From contig NC_092808.1 of assembly GCF_040954645.1 (NCBI RefSeq), forward strand, positions 117,964,049 to 118,028,048: 64,000 nt of DNA, read 5' to 3'. Below, piece by piece: positions 46,726-58,379 of this stretch. Position 1 is the first letter of the stretch. Each line of letters starts with the position of its first letter. The notes below the pieces were generated by a model. The model did no database searches, had not been told where the DNA came from, and was given only the letters and a program-made list of their open reading frames with translations. Origin of the DNA: Diabrotica undecimpunctata (Eukaryota > Arthropoda > Insecta > Coleoptera > Chrysomelidae). Position numbers and translations under genes: made by a program.

Positions 46726-47704
46726 CTGTCTTTATCATCATCATGAGTTACATATGTTGCTCCAGGCTCGTAGCCAGTATAAGGTCTAATTCGATCAATT
46801 GCAACTTTCCCACCTGTTAAAGTTCTTAAAGTATCTGCTATAATCAATTTATCAGGATTTGAACCGGGCACTATAAATACCATTTTCCGAGATTGTCCTT
46901 CTGGTGGATATACCCTAATTTCAGATTCGTTGTACAACCTAGGTATCCCTCCGTCCCATGCTCTTGCTCTTAAAGTTACTATATCATCGATATCGTATGT
47001 TTTTGTTACTAATAGTTCACCAGAGGCTTCATCGATATAAAGATTTTCTGGTAGGTTTATAACTTCATAATGTATTTCGTTGTTTGGGGAAGAAATATCT
47101 TTATCTGTAGCTTTAATGAAAGCAGGAGAGGTAAAACCTGTTCTATCCGGTTTTAATATGAATTCGTAAACTTCTTTCTCAAAAATTGGTGGATTGTCGT
47201 TAATATCTACTAGTTTTATTTCAACAGTACTGTTAGCTTTAAGTCCTTGACCATTATCGTCAGCAGCTTCTACTTTTAGTGTTATTAGTGGTGTAACTTC
47301 AGCATCCAATTTAACGCTGTCGGCTACAGTGATCAATCCTGTATCTGAATCTAAGTTAAAAAGTTCACTCCCTTTGCCAGTGAGCTTCGTATATTGAATT
47401 TTACTGTTTGGGTTTGTATCAACATCAACTGCTTCTACTACAAGAATGTGGGTACCGACTTTAGCATGTTCCTGAACAGTACCATAATATTTATCTTTCG
47501 AGAACTTCGGTGGATTGTCATTCACATCATTTAGAAGCACTGTTAACTTTGCTTTGGCGGTATAATTTCCAGCACTTAACTCTTTAGCAATAATGTAACA
47601 TTCAACTGATTGTCTTTCATCATAATCTAAATATTTGGGGTTTCTCACGGATATTTGAAACTTTGTATTACTTTCCACGACTTTAGGATTGATTTCAAAG
47701 GTAC
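46726..47704 (-). CDS. Cadherin exon 2: repeats with DxNDNPP calcium motifs
   Basis: It begins GTACCTTTGAAATC after TTTTAG and completes a Gly codon from the previous exon (G then T-F-E-I-N-P). It ends ...GACAG before GTAAG, leaving two bases. It encodes parts of three extracellular repeats with VLLNDVNDNPPKF and KLVDINDNPPIF linkers, plus several calcium-ligand blocks (VDVDTNPNSKI, ATDKDISSPNNEI). The last part (PPEGQSRKMVFIVPG, then IRPYTGYEPG) is not a cadherin repeat. It is probably the membrane-adjacent domain seen in Pcdh15/Cad99C-type proteins. Confidence 0.93.
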
Positions 47705-47747
47705 CTAAAATAACATAATAGTGTATTAAACTTTATATTAACTAAAT

Positions 47748-48540
47748 CAGTGATTATCAACCTGTGGGGCGCGCCCTCCTAGGGGGGCGCGGTATTATTA
47801 ATGGGGGAGCGTGAGCCTTTTCGAAAAAAACATCAACAACATTGACTAATTTACTAAAATCAAAGCAAACCAAAATTCTTACAAAATAAAAAATAAAATA
47901 CACATGAACACTGATATAACAGGTATAATTATTATAAAGAGCACTGAACACTAAATTATGAACAAGTTTAAGTATAAATCAGTGACTTCCTTGAGCTTGT
48001 TTTGTAGAGCAAAGTTTATCGAAACTGGGTGTAATATTAGAAATAGACGTTCTTAGTTCTTTTTCTATATTTAGCTGCGATCTATATTTGGTCTTCAAAG
48101 CAGCCACCGCAGAAAATCCTGTTTCGCAAAGGTAGGATGTTGAAAACGGCAATAGTATACGGAACGCTCTGGTTTTCAGTGCAGAAAACTCATCATTTAC
48201 TCCTGCACAAACTTCAAAGAGAGATTTATTATTAAACTGTTTCTTGATTTCATCATTTGCCGTGAAGTCAATGAAGGTTTCTTCTTTGGCAGTAGAGAGC
48301 CCTTCCGGTGTAATTTGGAACGGATTCCTAACCCACTCTACGTATTAATTTGTCGCCGGCAAAAAAATATCTTTTAAAATTTTTAGTCATCATCGCTAAA
48401 TGATTTTCAATGGTTACAAAAACAACTTTCAGGTGTTGTTCTTCAACCTTGTAAGTTTTAATACATTCATCCACATTTGCAAACATTTCTAGGTTTTTTT
48501 GCTTTAAAAAAAAGTGGAATCCTGTATTTTCATAAAATAT
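47748..48540 (-). mobile_element. hAT transposon fragment (FAM200/ZBED5-like), C-terminal half
   Basis: It begins at 47748 with CAGTGATTATCAACCTGTGG, typical of the ends of this hAT group. The minus strand encodes IENHLAMMTKNFKRYF, WVRNPFQITPEGL across a frame change, then the hAT dimerisation region: ALKTRAFRILLPFSTSYLCE, then TGFSAVAALKTKYR and KLCSTKQAQGSH. The other terminus is not seen, so it is truncated near 48540. It lies in the intron between the first two cadherin exons. Confidence 0.8.
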
Positions 48541-48823
48541 ATTGAGATTTAAATATTAATTTACACAAAAACATATATTATTGAGATTATTGACTTCAAG
48601 TCCATAAATATCAAAAAATATGTAATTTACAATCATCGATATAGATGTTTACAATGTATGCAAAAAAATAAAATAGTTAATGTATAGTCATCACATGTCA
48701 TAAAAAATAGCCTAAGAACCATATTATAAAAATAGATATCAGAGAAATATAAGAAAGGGTAATACTGATAAATTGAGTTTTTTGAATTTCGTACTAGTTC
48801 AACTCAGAAATAAATAACCTTAC

Positions 48824-49132
48824 CATTATTATTCAGTAATTCCAGTGTAACCACATCTCCAGGTTGAATCGAAATTTCAGCTTGTGGAAGATCTAGCACA
48901 GTTCCTATTGGTGAATTTTCATCCAGCAGAGTGTTGTACTCAATAGCTCCAAAAGTAGGTGTGCCAGCAGTAACACCGGGTGGGATTAAAGCCAACTGAA
49001 CTGTAGTGGATTGTGCTGGAGCTTCTTTTGGATTCGATCTAACTTCTTCTGCCACTACTGTTAGAAGTATCGGCTGACCGGTGTGCGATATTGAAAGAAT
49101 CTCTGACAACGGACGAGCCAGCCGAAGTTCGC
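48824..49132 (-). CDS. Cadherin exon 1 of 6 in window
   Basis: The acceptor is TTTTTAG before GCGAAC at 49132; the donor is ATG before GTAAGG at 48823. The exon starts with the last two bases of a codon and ends after one base. The product reads ELRLARPLSEILSIS, TGQPILLTVVAEEV (the end of one cadherin repeat), then a linker and the start of the next repeat (AIEYNTLLDENSPIGTVL). The LDENSPIGT block is the classic first-strand cadherin motif. The previous exon was not located. Confidence 0.85.
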
Positions 49133-50040
49133 CTAAAAAGACAGGTATTGTAACATTTTTTATTTTTCTATTTTTAATTATTTCTCAACATACGACGTTA
49201 CTGAGTGTCCGCGTGCTTTGCAATTTTTAAACGATACTTTGATACATTTTAAAATCGTAACAAATATTTGTGTCGAGGGTAACGACTATAGAAAAGTTTA
49301 TCCGTTAAAACCGCGGAAGGTAAATGTTTAACGCCCGATTAGACATACACGACTTTCTCTTATAAGTCTTAGTGCTTTTTTCTTACATCAATGGGATTAA
49401 AAGTTGACATGTGTTCTAACTAGTAACTTTCTGAAGTGAAAATCTTTACTTCTAGTTGAGTTTTTGAGGGAACAAGACGTGTTTTCTCTGTCGGTTTGTT
49501 TGATTTTGCTATGTTACACCTGTATGTTGTCTGGATAAGCTTGAAGGTTGCCGGATCTTTATCAAATTCAAGATTATATCTTTGTCCGCCTGTCGAATTA
49601 ATATTAAGTATTAGAGTAATTAAAGAAGATTGCACGAACTTCACTTTACTACAGAAATTGCATTTTAATTACCACAGTGCCGAAATTTAATTTGATTAAA
49701 ATAGTTCCGGTTTTTATTTGGTTCGCAACAAAGACTTTTTCGACTTACTGACAAATACCGTCAATTATTAATCATAGTGTAAGAGTTAAATTAAATTATT
49801 AGGTTTAGACTTTCCCCTAACTCGAGTTAAGTCGTAATCCAGAAAGACTGAATTTTTTGTTTATTTGATTTTTAATTAACGGTAACCATATCTTTACTTA
49901 TCAAATAAGATACTATTTATTTTTGCATTTAATTGTATATTGGAGAATTGTAAAAGTCTGTTTATTTGTTTTATTTTTATTTGAATTTGAACCGTTGGTT
50001 GTAGTAAATTTTTTATCTGTTTTATTTTTATTTGCATTTC
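49133..50040. other. Cadherin intron; one unproven exon-like island
   Basis: A 74-codon minus-strand frame at 49420-49644 contains an AG...GT bounded stretch (YNLEFDKDPATFKLIQTTYR), but its phase does not fit the cadherin exon at 48824-49132 and the family is unknown. Nothing else is recognised. Confidence 0.35.
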
Positions 50041-50044
50041 AACA

Positions 50045-51390
50045 TTGTTCTGAAGCTATTTTCTTGTGGTATTTTAAAGTAATTACTATTTTATTGGGAA
50101 TAAGCCACAATTGAAAGTTAAAATAAGTTTATTGACATTTCAATCTCCACTTCGGAAATCGGTCTCAAAATACAAACATTAATAAATTAAACAAATTTTG
50201 TTTTTTGTTATTTGATGAAAAATTTTTCTGATAATTTAATTTTATCTGACTCATCTATATTGACAATTCAGACATGCATTATACATTTTAAAGTAGACGA
50301 CTTTAAAATGATATTGCCAATATTGCTGTGTTGCGTTCCTGTGATGACTTTATTGTAAGATAGTTCATTTGATTACATGAAATTAAGTTTAACTCGAGAA
50401 TATCCACCAGAAAAAATCATAACATGTAATTTGTCTTTAAAAAGACAACCACATGCCATTATGACAGTAAAAATCTCCTGTTAGTGATACCATAGTAAAT
50501 CATGAGGAAAAAACTAGGAAAAAAACCTCATAATAATATCCCAACATGGTAAGTGTTTGTTGTTACATTTAGTTTACTCTCAATAAACACCAAATTCTGA
50601 TTTTATATATTTGTTATTTAAAAAACAACATAAATGATGTATCCTCGATATGTTACTGGCTTACTAATAGTGGTATTTTCTTTTTATTAACTTCCTCTTT
50701 TAATATGCTGAGGAATTTGGTCATTTAGCATACATAATAGCATACATAAACATAATTGGCCTGATTTAGTATAATTTGAGCTGCTTCTTTGATTTTCTCT
50801 TTTTACCATCTGTTTCTTTTAGGACTATATTTGAATCATTCCATTGAAACCTATGTTCATTTTCCCATTCGTGTTTACATATTTGAGATCTATCAAATTC
50901 TCTTTTTTTAATATAAGATTGATGTTCAGTTATTCTAACATTTAATGACCTCGACGTTTCACCTAAATAAAACTGATCGCATTTACAAGGTATTTTATAA
51001 ATACAATTACTTGTTCTTTCTTGTTCATGGTTAGGTTTAGTTTTAGAAAAAATAGATCTCAATATGTTTGTTGTTTTGAATGTTGTTAAAATGTTGAATT
51101 TATTTCCTATCTTTTTAAGTTTTTCTGATAATCCTTTTATGTATGGTATTGATATTTTCCTCGTATTATTCCTTGTGTATGCTGTAGGATCTCGTTCTAA
51201 GTTGTTCTGTTTTATTCTGTCGATTGTTCGAAAAATCCCTACCGGGATTTCGGGAAAAATTTCCTATTTATAAAAGATAAAGGGTTATCATTTTTTGATT
51301 AAACAGATATTAACAAAGTTTTTCGTCTTTAGAACAAGTAATTTGGCTCTATGGTAAACATGGTAAATGTTATTGTCTGTTTTTGTATAC
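50045..51390 (-). mobile_element. Penelope-like element with GIY-YIG domain, 3' part
   Basis: The minus-strand frame 51062-50766 encodes SKTKPNHEQERTSNCIYKIP, then CKCDQFYLGETSRSLNVRI, then TEHQSYIKKREF. This is the GIY-YIG endonuclease region at the C-terminus of Penelope-like elements (here IYKIPC...FYLGETSRSL..RI.EH). Its 3' region (50060-50560) is shared with both arms around the integrase gene at 31-36 kb. The RT is missing on the right. Confidence 0.85.
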
Positions 51391-51399
51391 TGTTTCGTA

Positions 51400-52110
51400 T
51401 TATCGAACGAACCATTTTTAATTTTTTTTCGTCTTTCTTCCAATGCATTTTTCTGCTGCTTCTGTAATAGTCCTTTTTATGGAGTGCCATTTCTGATCTA
51501 AATCTTTTCCTTTAATTTTCATCGAGTTCCAAACTCTGCCACATCAATCTGATAGCCACATACCATCTTTCGATTTTCATTTGCTTATCTATTTTTGTAT
51601 TAAGATTAGGATTCTGAGCTTGTCCTTTTTAAGAAAATGGTCTGTGTGGTTAATCATCTCATACTTATTACGCTGCTAGTATGCCTCCTATCAATCTTTT
51701 GACTTATAAAAAATATCTTTGTATTAATTTCTTACCAATAAACCATCTATCTATCAATTAATACATGAACTCTTTGATTATTTGCACTTTTATCGTCCTT
51801 TGGTAAACAGGTTGCAAACTGGTCGCAAAATCATTCAAACGTGATCCATTATTACTGATATTGTCATGTAAGCTATGTTTCCTGTCTTTATCGATATTAC
51901 GTACTAATCTTGGCTTACTTTTGCAGTTAAATCGCCTAATACTTTTGATGTCATAATTGAGGACTTCTGTATATAATTGATTTGAACAGTCGTAGAATTC
52001 CTTTTTGTTATCATCTGATGCGCCGTGGGTTGGCTCATAAATTGACCCACCTATCCCTATTTTTTATTACAGTCTTTCGTTAGTAATATTCGTTTAGTAG
52101 AAGTATCATG
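51400..52110 (-). pseudogene. LINE endonuclease and linker fragment
   Basis: Minus strand from 52060: IYEPTHGASDDNKKEFYDCS (normally VYAPT....D..K..FY..L), RKHSLHDNISNNGSRLNDFA (normally GKHG....NDNG..L..FA). Further down comes MKIKGKDLDQKWHSIKRTIT with AAEKCIGRKTK, the linker before RT. Frame changes and stops throughout. Confidence 0.65.
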
Positions 52111-52963
52111 TGCGGATCGCCGGTCTGTAACAAAACCTCCATTTTGAGGACGTTTTCTTAATTTCTATAGTCTGACAAAAATTAAATGAAACTATAAATC
52201 ATAAATCACGCGTCATAAGTGGTCAAAAGTAGCTGAAATCACGTGTCTTCCATGCATTTTCGGAAATTTTGAATTCGATCATTGGCGGCGCGTAAGGTTT
52301 GCTTGTCATTATGCTAAATTCATTACTAAATTTAGTACTAAAAATATTGTATCTACAAATTAGATGCGCGCGCTGATTCAGTACTAAAAATTAGAGCATG
52401 TTCTAATTTATTGTACTAAAAATGATGAAATATTAACTAAAAGTGAAGTTATTCTCAATTGGTCTTAACAATGTAACAAATAAAGAAATTATTATTCATT
52501 CGTAAAAAGTTTTGATATGCGAAAGGGTATTCTACTAATGGTTCTTCATTCAACCTATTTAATATTTCTTTGCATAAATGCTTGTTTTAAGAAGTTTATG
52601 ATTTTTTTTCTTAAGCATCATTATTACAATTGAAGCTACTGCACATAATTTTAACTTGTTTTTCATCATTATTTACCTGTGTGTTTTGTTTACTCTAATC
52701 ATAACAAACTTTATTGTTATGTTATGAATACAAAATTAGTAAAGCGCTTGCCTACATGCGAATTAAAATTAAAATAGTTGCAAACACAAACACACATTTT
52801 TCATACTAAATCGACTCGCGCAACTGACTAATATTTTTAGTACTGAAATCAGTACTGAAATTAGTAAAATGGCAAGCGGACCTAAGAAAATATGTTTCCT
52901 TGCTAGCTAGTCACTTTACATTGTAACAATAGAATATTATATTTCTGTTTATAATAATAAAAA
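52111..52963. other. No recognised gene
   Basis: AT-rich with repeated TTAGTACTAAAA-like words near 52320-52440 and 52800-52870, in both orientations. The cause is not identified. Confidence 0.4.
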
Positions 52964-52965
52964 TA

Positions 52966-54989
52966 CCGTAAACAGGGGTAACTTTGCCCCTGCCAGGGTA
53001 ACTTTGCTCCATTACTAAAAATAGTTTCATTTTAATTTACCTATGAATTAAAAACCGTCTTCACAAAACGCGCGTCGCCGTTTTACTGGTTGCCTATTGA
53101 CAAAGTCTCCCCATGTGCAGCATCGACTTGCTCTTCCATTTACATGCCTACAGCGAGTCGAGAAGGTGGTGGTGTAAAAACTTCGGTAAAAACTACGTAT
53201 AAAATTTGGTGTGTGTAGAAAGTTGTGCTATTATCTCACAAGTAAGTATTTGTGTATGCGTTAAGTGTATACTGTTTATCAACTTTTTTACTAAATTGTG
53301 ACTTATAAATAAACAAATGATAAACTTTTCTTTTTCTAACCTAATTTTACAAATTATCAGGTGACTCGGGGTAACTTTGCTCCAAAAAAGTGGCGCAAAG
53401 TTACCCCAAATCCCCGAAATATATATTATGTTTAATATATATTTTTGTTACAGATATGCCTAGAACACCTAAAACAGTACTAGAATCACGGCGCTATGCT
53501 GACTATAGACAAGAAACCCTACAAGAGTGTTTAAATGAAATAAGAAGAGGTGAAATCTCACACAGAAGAGCAGAAGAAAAATATAAGATTCCAAGAAGGA
53601 CCATTTTAAATAAACTGAAAGGGAAACATTCCAAAACGCCAGGGAGGCAAAACGTAATTACTCCCGGCGAAGAAAACCAATTTGTCAATTGCCTGATTTA
53701 TATGGGAGAGTATGGGTTCCCTACTAACGCAAGGGAACTGAAAAACATTATCAAAAATTATTTAAACCGTTGTGGAAGAGATGTCAAAATTTTCAAGGAT
53801 AACTTCCCTGGAGAGGATTTGATCAAAAAAATTATGGTGAGACATCCTGAAATTTCCCTACGTTTTGCAGAAAATATTAAACGTGTACGAGCAGGAGTTG
53901 ATGAAAACATATTGAGAAGCTTTTTCGAAAATCTGGCAGTCGAGTTAGGCGGCGTTGCTCCAACAAATATATGGAATTGTGATGAAACTAATCTCACTGT
54001 TGATCCCGGCAAAAAGAAAGTCATTGTCAAGAGAGGTTGCAAGTATCCAGAACTAATTAGAAACGCTTCAAAGACCTCTCTGTCCATTATGTTCTGTGGA
54101 AACGGCAAAGGTGAACTTTTACCATCCTATGTTAATTACCGGGCTGATAAAATGTGGACTACTTGGGCTGAGAATGGGCCAAAAGGATGCCGTTACAACG
54201 CTAGCAGTTCCGGATGGTTGGAAGCAAATATTTTTGCAGATTGGCTTGAATTCCAGTTGGTACCTATGTTTAGGAAGCTGAATGGTAAAAAGGTATTACT
54301 ATACGACAACCTCTCTTCACATATTACAGTACATGCACTTCAACTCTGTCGTGAAAACGACAATCATTTAATTTGTCTGCCTCCAAACAGTACACATTTG
54401 ACGCAACCTCTAGACGTGGCTTTCTTTCGGCCCCTAAAAATAGCCTGACGAAAAATTTTGTCAGTTTTGAAAAGTACTGAAGATGGCATCCGCGACACTA
54501 ATATACAGAAGCAACACTTTCCTCCATTTTTGTCAAAGGTGATGGACTTGCTTGGTCCACAAATCAAATCTAATTTAGAGGAAGGGTTTCGAAAATGCGG
54601 AATATTTCCCCTGAATGTTGAGGAAGTACTCAGCCGAATATGTTGCCTTCTTTTTTAGTTTTTTTTGCACAAATAATATTTTTGGAGCAAGGTTAATATA
54701 AGCAACCCATTAGCTTTGCTCCAACTATATGTTACTATACAAAATTTCATGCTTTTATGAGGTGGAGCAAAGTTACCCCACACTATAGGTAACTTTGCTC
54801 CACTTTTTATTAAAAAAAAATATGTAATTAATTATTTTTAGAATAAAAAATACCATACAATAATTACATTGTATACCTTCTTCATCAGTTATTAAAAAAA
54901 AACATAATACTAGTAGAAAGTTTATACACTTTTCCTCGCAATTCCTTTAATAACTCCTAAAAGTGGAGCAAAGTTACCCCAGTTTACGG
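52966..54989 (+). mobile_element. Nearly intact pogo-like DNA transposon
   Basis: TA stands at both flanks (52964-52965 and 54990-54991). The ends are inverted: CCGTAAACAGGGGTAACTTT on the left and, reversed, CCGTAAACTGGGGTAACTTT on the right. Seven copies of a 14-base motif (consensus GGTAACTTTGCTCC) lie near the ends: forward at 52977, 52997, 53370 and 54788; reverse at 53393, 54763 and 54965. Two head-to-head pairs make palindromes at 53370-53407 and 54763-54801. One transposase gene occupies the middle. Confidence 0.95.
53456..54658 (+). pseudogene. Pogo-like (CENP-B/DDE) transposase with one in-frame stop
   Basis: The start chosen is ATG at 53456 (MPRTPKTVLESRRYADYRQE), three bases after a 3' splice-like TTTTTGTTACAG, which suggests an intron in the leader. 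Domains in order: a psq-type helix-turn-helix (EKYKIPRRTILNKLKGKH), a CENP-B-like second DNA-binding region, then the DDE catalytic domain with NIWNCDETNLT, KKVLLYDNLSSHIT and HLTQPLDVAFFRPLK (three aspartates). TGA at 54446-54448 interrupts IA-stop-RKILSVLK; Trp would fit there, so one substitution explains it. The frame then runs on to 54658. Reading through would give 400 residues. Confidence 0.93.
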
Positions 54990-55042
54990 TAATACGTTAG
55001 ATCTATATAATATTTTATAAAATAAGTTTTCATTCACATTAA

Positions 55043-57629
55043 CCCTGTAACCGTCACACCTTAAATTCATTGAAATAAAATTCTAAAAATTCGTGTGAGT
55101 GTTTTTTAAACGACTATGAACGTATTGATGGTGTTGGTATATGCAATTTTTGTATAAAAAGTGGAGTTTGAAAATGTTGCCCTCAAGTAACATTGTCCAT
55201 TAGTGGTATAATGAGAACGTTGCTCCAAAGCAACAGTAACAGTTTGAGGTTAAAATTTTTGTATTGTGTAAACGAGGGATCACCACTAACAAAATTTTTT
55301 AGGGCTTACAATATGTAAAAAAAAACTACAGAAATAAGCAAACATGAACTTTAATACTTACTCAGTTACATGAAAAAAACAAAGATTAAAATTTATGGAG
55401 AGTTATGAAAATTAAAAAAACAATTCTTGGCCGGTGAAAAACATAGTCTTATGTCACATTTTTGACACAGAATTGTCGTGTAGCCATTCTTGCAAAATCG
55501 ACATCTTCCTTTTGGTCCATAGATAGGCCAGTGTCCTACGTTATCTTTCCTAGTGATGTTATGTGGTCGACTTTTCGTAGGAGTTACAATTTTTTCGACC
55601 GTCTCGTTCAGTGAAGGGCGCCCTTTTTTTTAATTTTACCTGTTTGGTAAAAAGATTCAGCTATGTCCATTTAAAATTTTTTTAAAGGTATTGATTTTAC
55701 TTTTAGCTCAGCACAATGATGTTTATATACTAGCCAGGCGTTGACAACACATATATCTAAAAGATATGTAAAAATACCATAGTACCATTGTCTAGCCCTA
55801 CTATGACTGCGGTATAATTCTAAAAGAGAATTAGCTTTATCTACACCTCTCATGTGTCGGTTATACTGTTTTATTATGGCAGGGCAAGGAACATCAGCTT
55901 TTTGTTTGGAATGTTTATCATATCGCTTTATAAAAGTTACAGCCTCGATTCCACAACGAGTACTACCTAATAACACACATTTGTTATCATGCCATTTTAC
56001 CAGAATTATCCCCTTGTGAAAGTCAGATTTATAGACATAGGAGCCTCTAGGTCGCTTTTGCATAATTTTGTCAGCTTCTAATGGACAACCGGCAATTCTG
56101 TCTGCTCTAAATGTTCCTAAGCTCTGAATTCCAAAGTTAGTTTTTAAATATGAAAGCAATGAAAGGCTGCTAAAATAATTGTCAAAAAATACTACCGTCT
56201 CTTCTGGATTTGGAATGGTTTTACACAATGCAACAACAATACCGGAACCAACACCTAACTCTTTTTCTACATCTAACAATTCGTTAGAGATACCTGCTAA
56301 CCGGTCAAACGTAAACGCACCGTGATAAGCTATGAAGTCTGTGATGATACCAGAAACAGTTGCTTTTACAAACAATTTGAAACCCCATTTGTGTGGTTTA
56401 TTTTTTATATATTGTCTAAGATTGCCTGCAAACGTACCTTTGTAAGGAATCATAGTCTCATCCACAGAATATTGATTGCCCATGTGGAACTTCTGACAAT
56501 TTTTTCTAATTTTTCTATTAGAGGCCTTATTTTGAAAAATCGGTTTTTAGTATTGGGGGATAATTGAGAATTATCAGCAAAATGTAAGTACCTTCTAATT
56601 TTAGCAAAACGTCGTAAAGGCATAATATCTGCTATTTTGTCAATTCGAGTATTCCTGGCCCAATAATCACTTATAGCAGGCAACTTTATAATGCTCATAG
56701 TAAAAGTTATGGAAATATATTCTGTAAGTTCTGCATTAGATAGTTGTAGAGAACAACCTGTTTTTTCAGTCGAATAAATATTAGTTTGGTGCACAATATC
56801 AGCCATTATGTTTAAGGAGAAAAACTGTGTGAAATATTCCAGTGGTGATAAAATTTCAGTTATTTCAGATGGAGGTAAATCTGGAACATCATTTGTAGGT
56901 ATGTCTTCTTCTGACCAAGAATATGTTACTACTGGTTTCTTTCCTTTTTTTCATTTTCTTGGGTTGTGACTCTTCTAAAGCTATTTCTTCCTGCTCAATA
57001 TCAGATTCTTCTATTACTAACTCCATATATTTATTTCTACTCGTTTGCATTTCATAATATTCATCTCCTGAATCTGCAGCTAAACATTTATCAAAATGCA
57101 TACCTTCGACGTCGTCATCATCAGATATACTTTCTGTATCTGATACATCTGCCCGAACAGGAACTACGTAGCTCGATTTGTTTCCATAAAACGTAATAGG
57201 AGGGATATCCATATTTCTGAAAACAAAATTGATGTTATTACTATTACCACTTAGCGTCAACGTTGATTCTAAGCAACATTCTTTTTATGCGAAATTTTTG
57301 CTAAAACTTCTCAAAATAGAAAGTAACTGTATCTTTTAGATTATAAATACACCTTTCCTAAATATATTCTAAAAATATTACAGCAAAATACCTGTTTTTA
57401 CTTACCGATTTGTTTATATTTAACTGTCAACGTCGGCACTACAACACTGCTGTTGAAATCTCACAGTCGAACTGATGTTTAATAAGTTAAAATAGTTTAA
57501 TACAGGTGGCGCACATACCGGAACCATAGACGAACGGTTGTCGCTTGCATACCACACCGTTCTATTGTGGTAGGAAATTTTTAAGTTTAAAGTCAACGTT
57601 GCTTGAGAGCATCAAGCGCGCTTACAGGG
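55043..57629 (-). mobile_element. piggyBac element with TTAA target sites
   Basis: TTAA flanks both ends (55039-55042 and 57630-57633), followed by terminal CCCTGTAA on the left and TTACAGGG on the right. A minus-strand transposase gene fills the inside. Sequence next to each end shares further blocks (for example AACGTTGCT near 55213 and 57595). Length (2.6 kb) and layout agree with autonomous piggyBac elements. Confidence 0.95.
55393..57212 (-). pseudogene. piggyBac transposase (PGBD-type) with two frameshifts
   Basis: Starting MDIPPITFYGNKSS, the N-terminus has an acidic stretch (SDTESISDDDDVEG). One frameshift near 56950 leads into the frame with PDLPPSEITEILSPLEYF and TMSIIKLPAISDYWARNTRI. 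A second, one base lost from an A run near 56497, leads into the catalytic frame. That frame carries the three aspartates of the family in YSVDETMIPYKG, VVFFDNYFSSL and HMRGVDKANSLLE. The C-terminus (GRCRFCKNGYTTILCQKC) is the cysteine-rich finger, ending NFHNSP and TAA at 55393-55395. Apart from the frameshifts the protein is well kept. Confidence 0.92.
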
Positions 57630-57633
57630 TTAA

Positions 57634-58379
57634 TAATATGTAGACTGAGCGGATGTGCGGAAGTCGACTATATACATAGAGATATAAAATACTCAAATTA
57701 GTATATTATTTTTATTTCAGAACGATATTCAATTATTTAGTCTGTCAAGAGAAAGAGTGCTAACAATCGCATATGCTTGTTTGGTATCTATGTACATAAT
57801 GTCTTTAAAAACATGCCAAAACGTGTTTATTTGGAGGAATTTATACATCGAGCCATGCATGATGTGGATCATATTGTTACAAATACAATACTCACCGCAA
57901 TTAATTCTACGTATTGCGTTTACAGCAGTAAACAGAACGAAATGTAATTCTCGAGATTCGAAGTTTATGATAACCAAGAATAAACAACCAAGAAAAGAAC
58001 CGAGAAGTCTATTTAATAACGGAATTAATCAATATCCTGACGTTATGTCGAAATGTGTTTACTCAGCAAAATAAAGACACAGTAGATGAATCAACAGCTG
58101 AATCAGCAGATTGTCCCAACTACACAACGAAGTAAATACTTTCATTTTATAAGCGTCACTAAAAAACTAAAAATTCCGTTAAAGAAAGAACTAAAATATA
58201 AAGTAAACGTTTAACTTGCATGGTATGGAACAGGAATGATAACACCCCAACAAAATGAAAAATGTTAGCTTGAGAAATAACGAATTTGACATTTAACGAA
58301 TTTTTGATGCTCGTGTTTTAAAAGCGACTTCTTTTTCATAGTAGTTTTTTTTTTGGAATTGATGATGGTGTAATTTTAC
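57634..58379. other. No recognised gene
   Basis: Open frames on both strands at 57729-58074 overlap and show no known motif. Confidence 0.4.

Larger units (their letters stand above)
25742..49132 (-). other. Classical cadherin gene, 3' six exons (Cad86C/Cad99C-like protocadherin)
   Basis: Six minus-strand exons join with matching phase and canonical GT/AG sites: 49132-48824, 47704-46726, 41606-41165, 31156-30902, 28316-27583 and 26249-25742. Together they encode part of an extracellular cadherin-repeat array, a membrane-adjacent region, one transmembrane helix and a cytoplasmic tail of over 400 residues. Such receptors mediate calcium-dependent adhesion and microvillar or epithelial morphogenesis. 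The N-terminal exons (signal peptide and most repeats) were not found. The tail resembles what I recall of insect Cad86C or Cad99C proteins, but I cannot choose between them. All exons are free of stops, in contrast to the transposons filling the introns. Confidence 0.88.

Noticed and set aside
49420..49644. Minus-strand open frame with an AG...GT bounded exon-like core
   Set aside because: Its exit phase (2) does not fit the entry phase of the cadherin exon at 48824-49132, and I recognise no family.
57729..58074. Open frames on both strands
   Set aside because: Overlapping, AT-rich and motif-free; likely chance.
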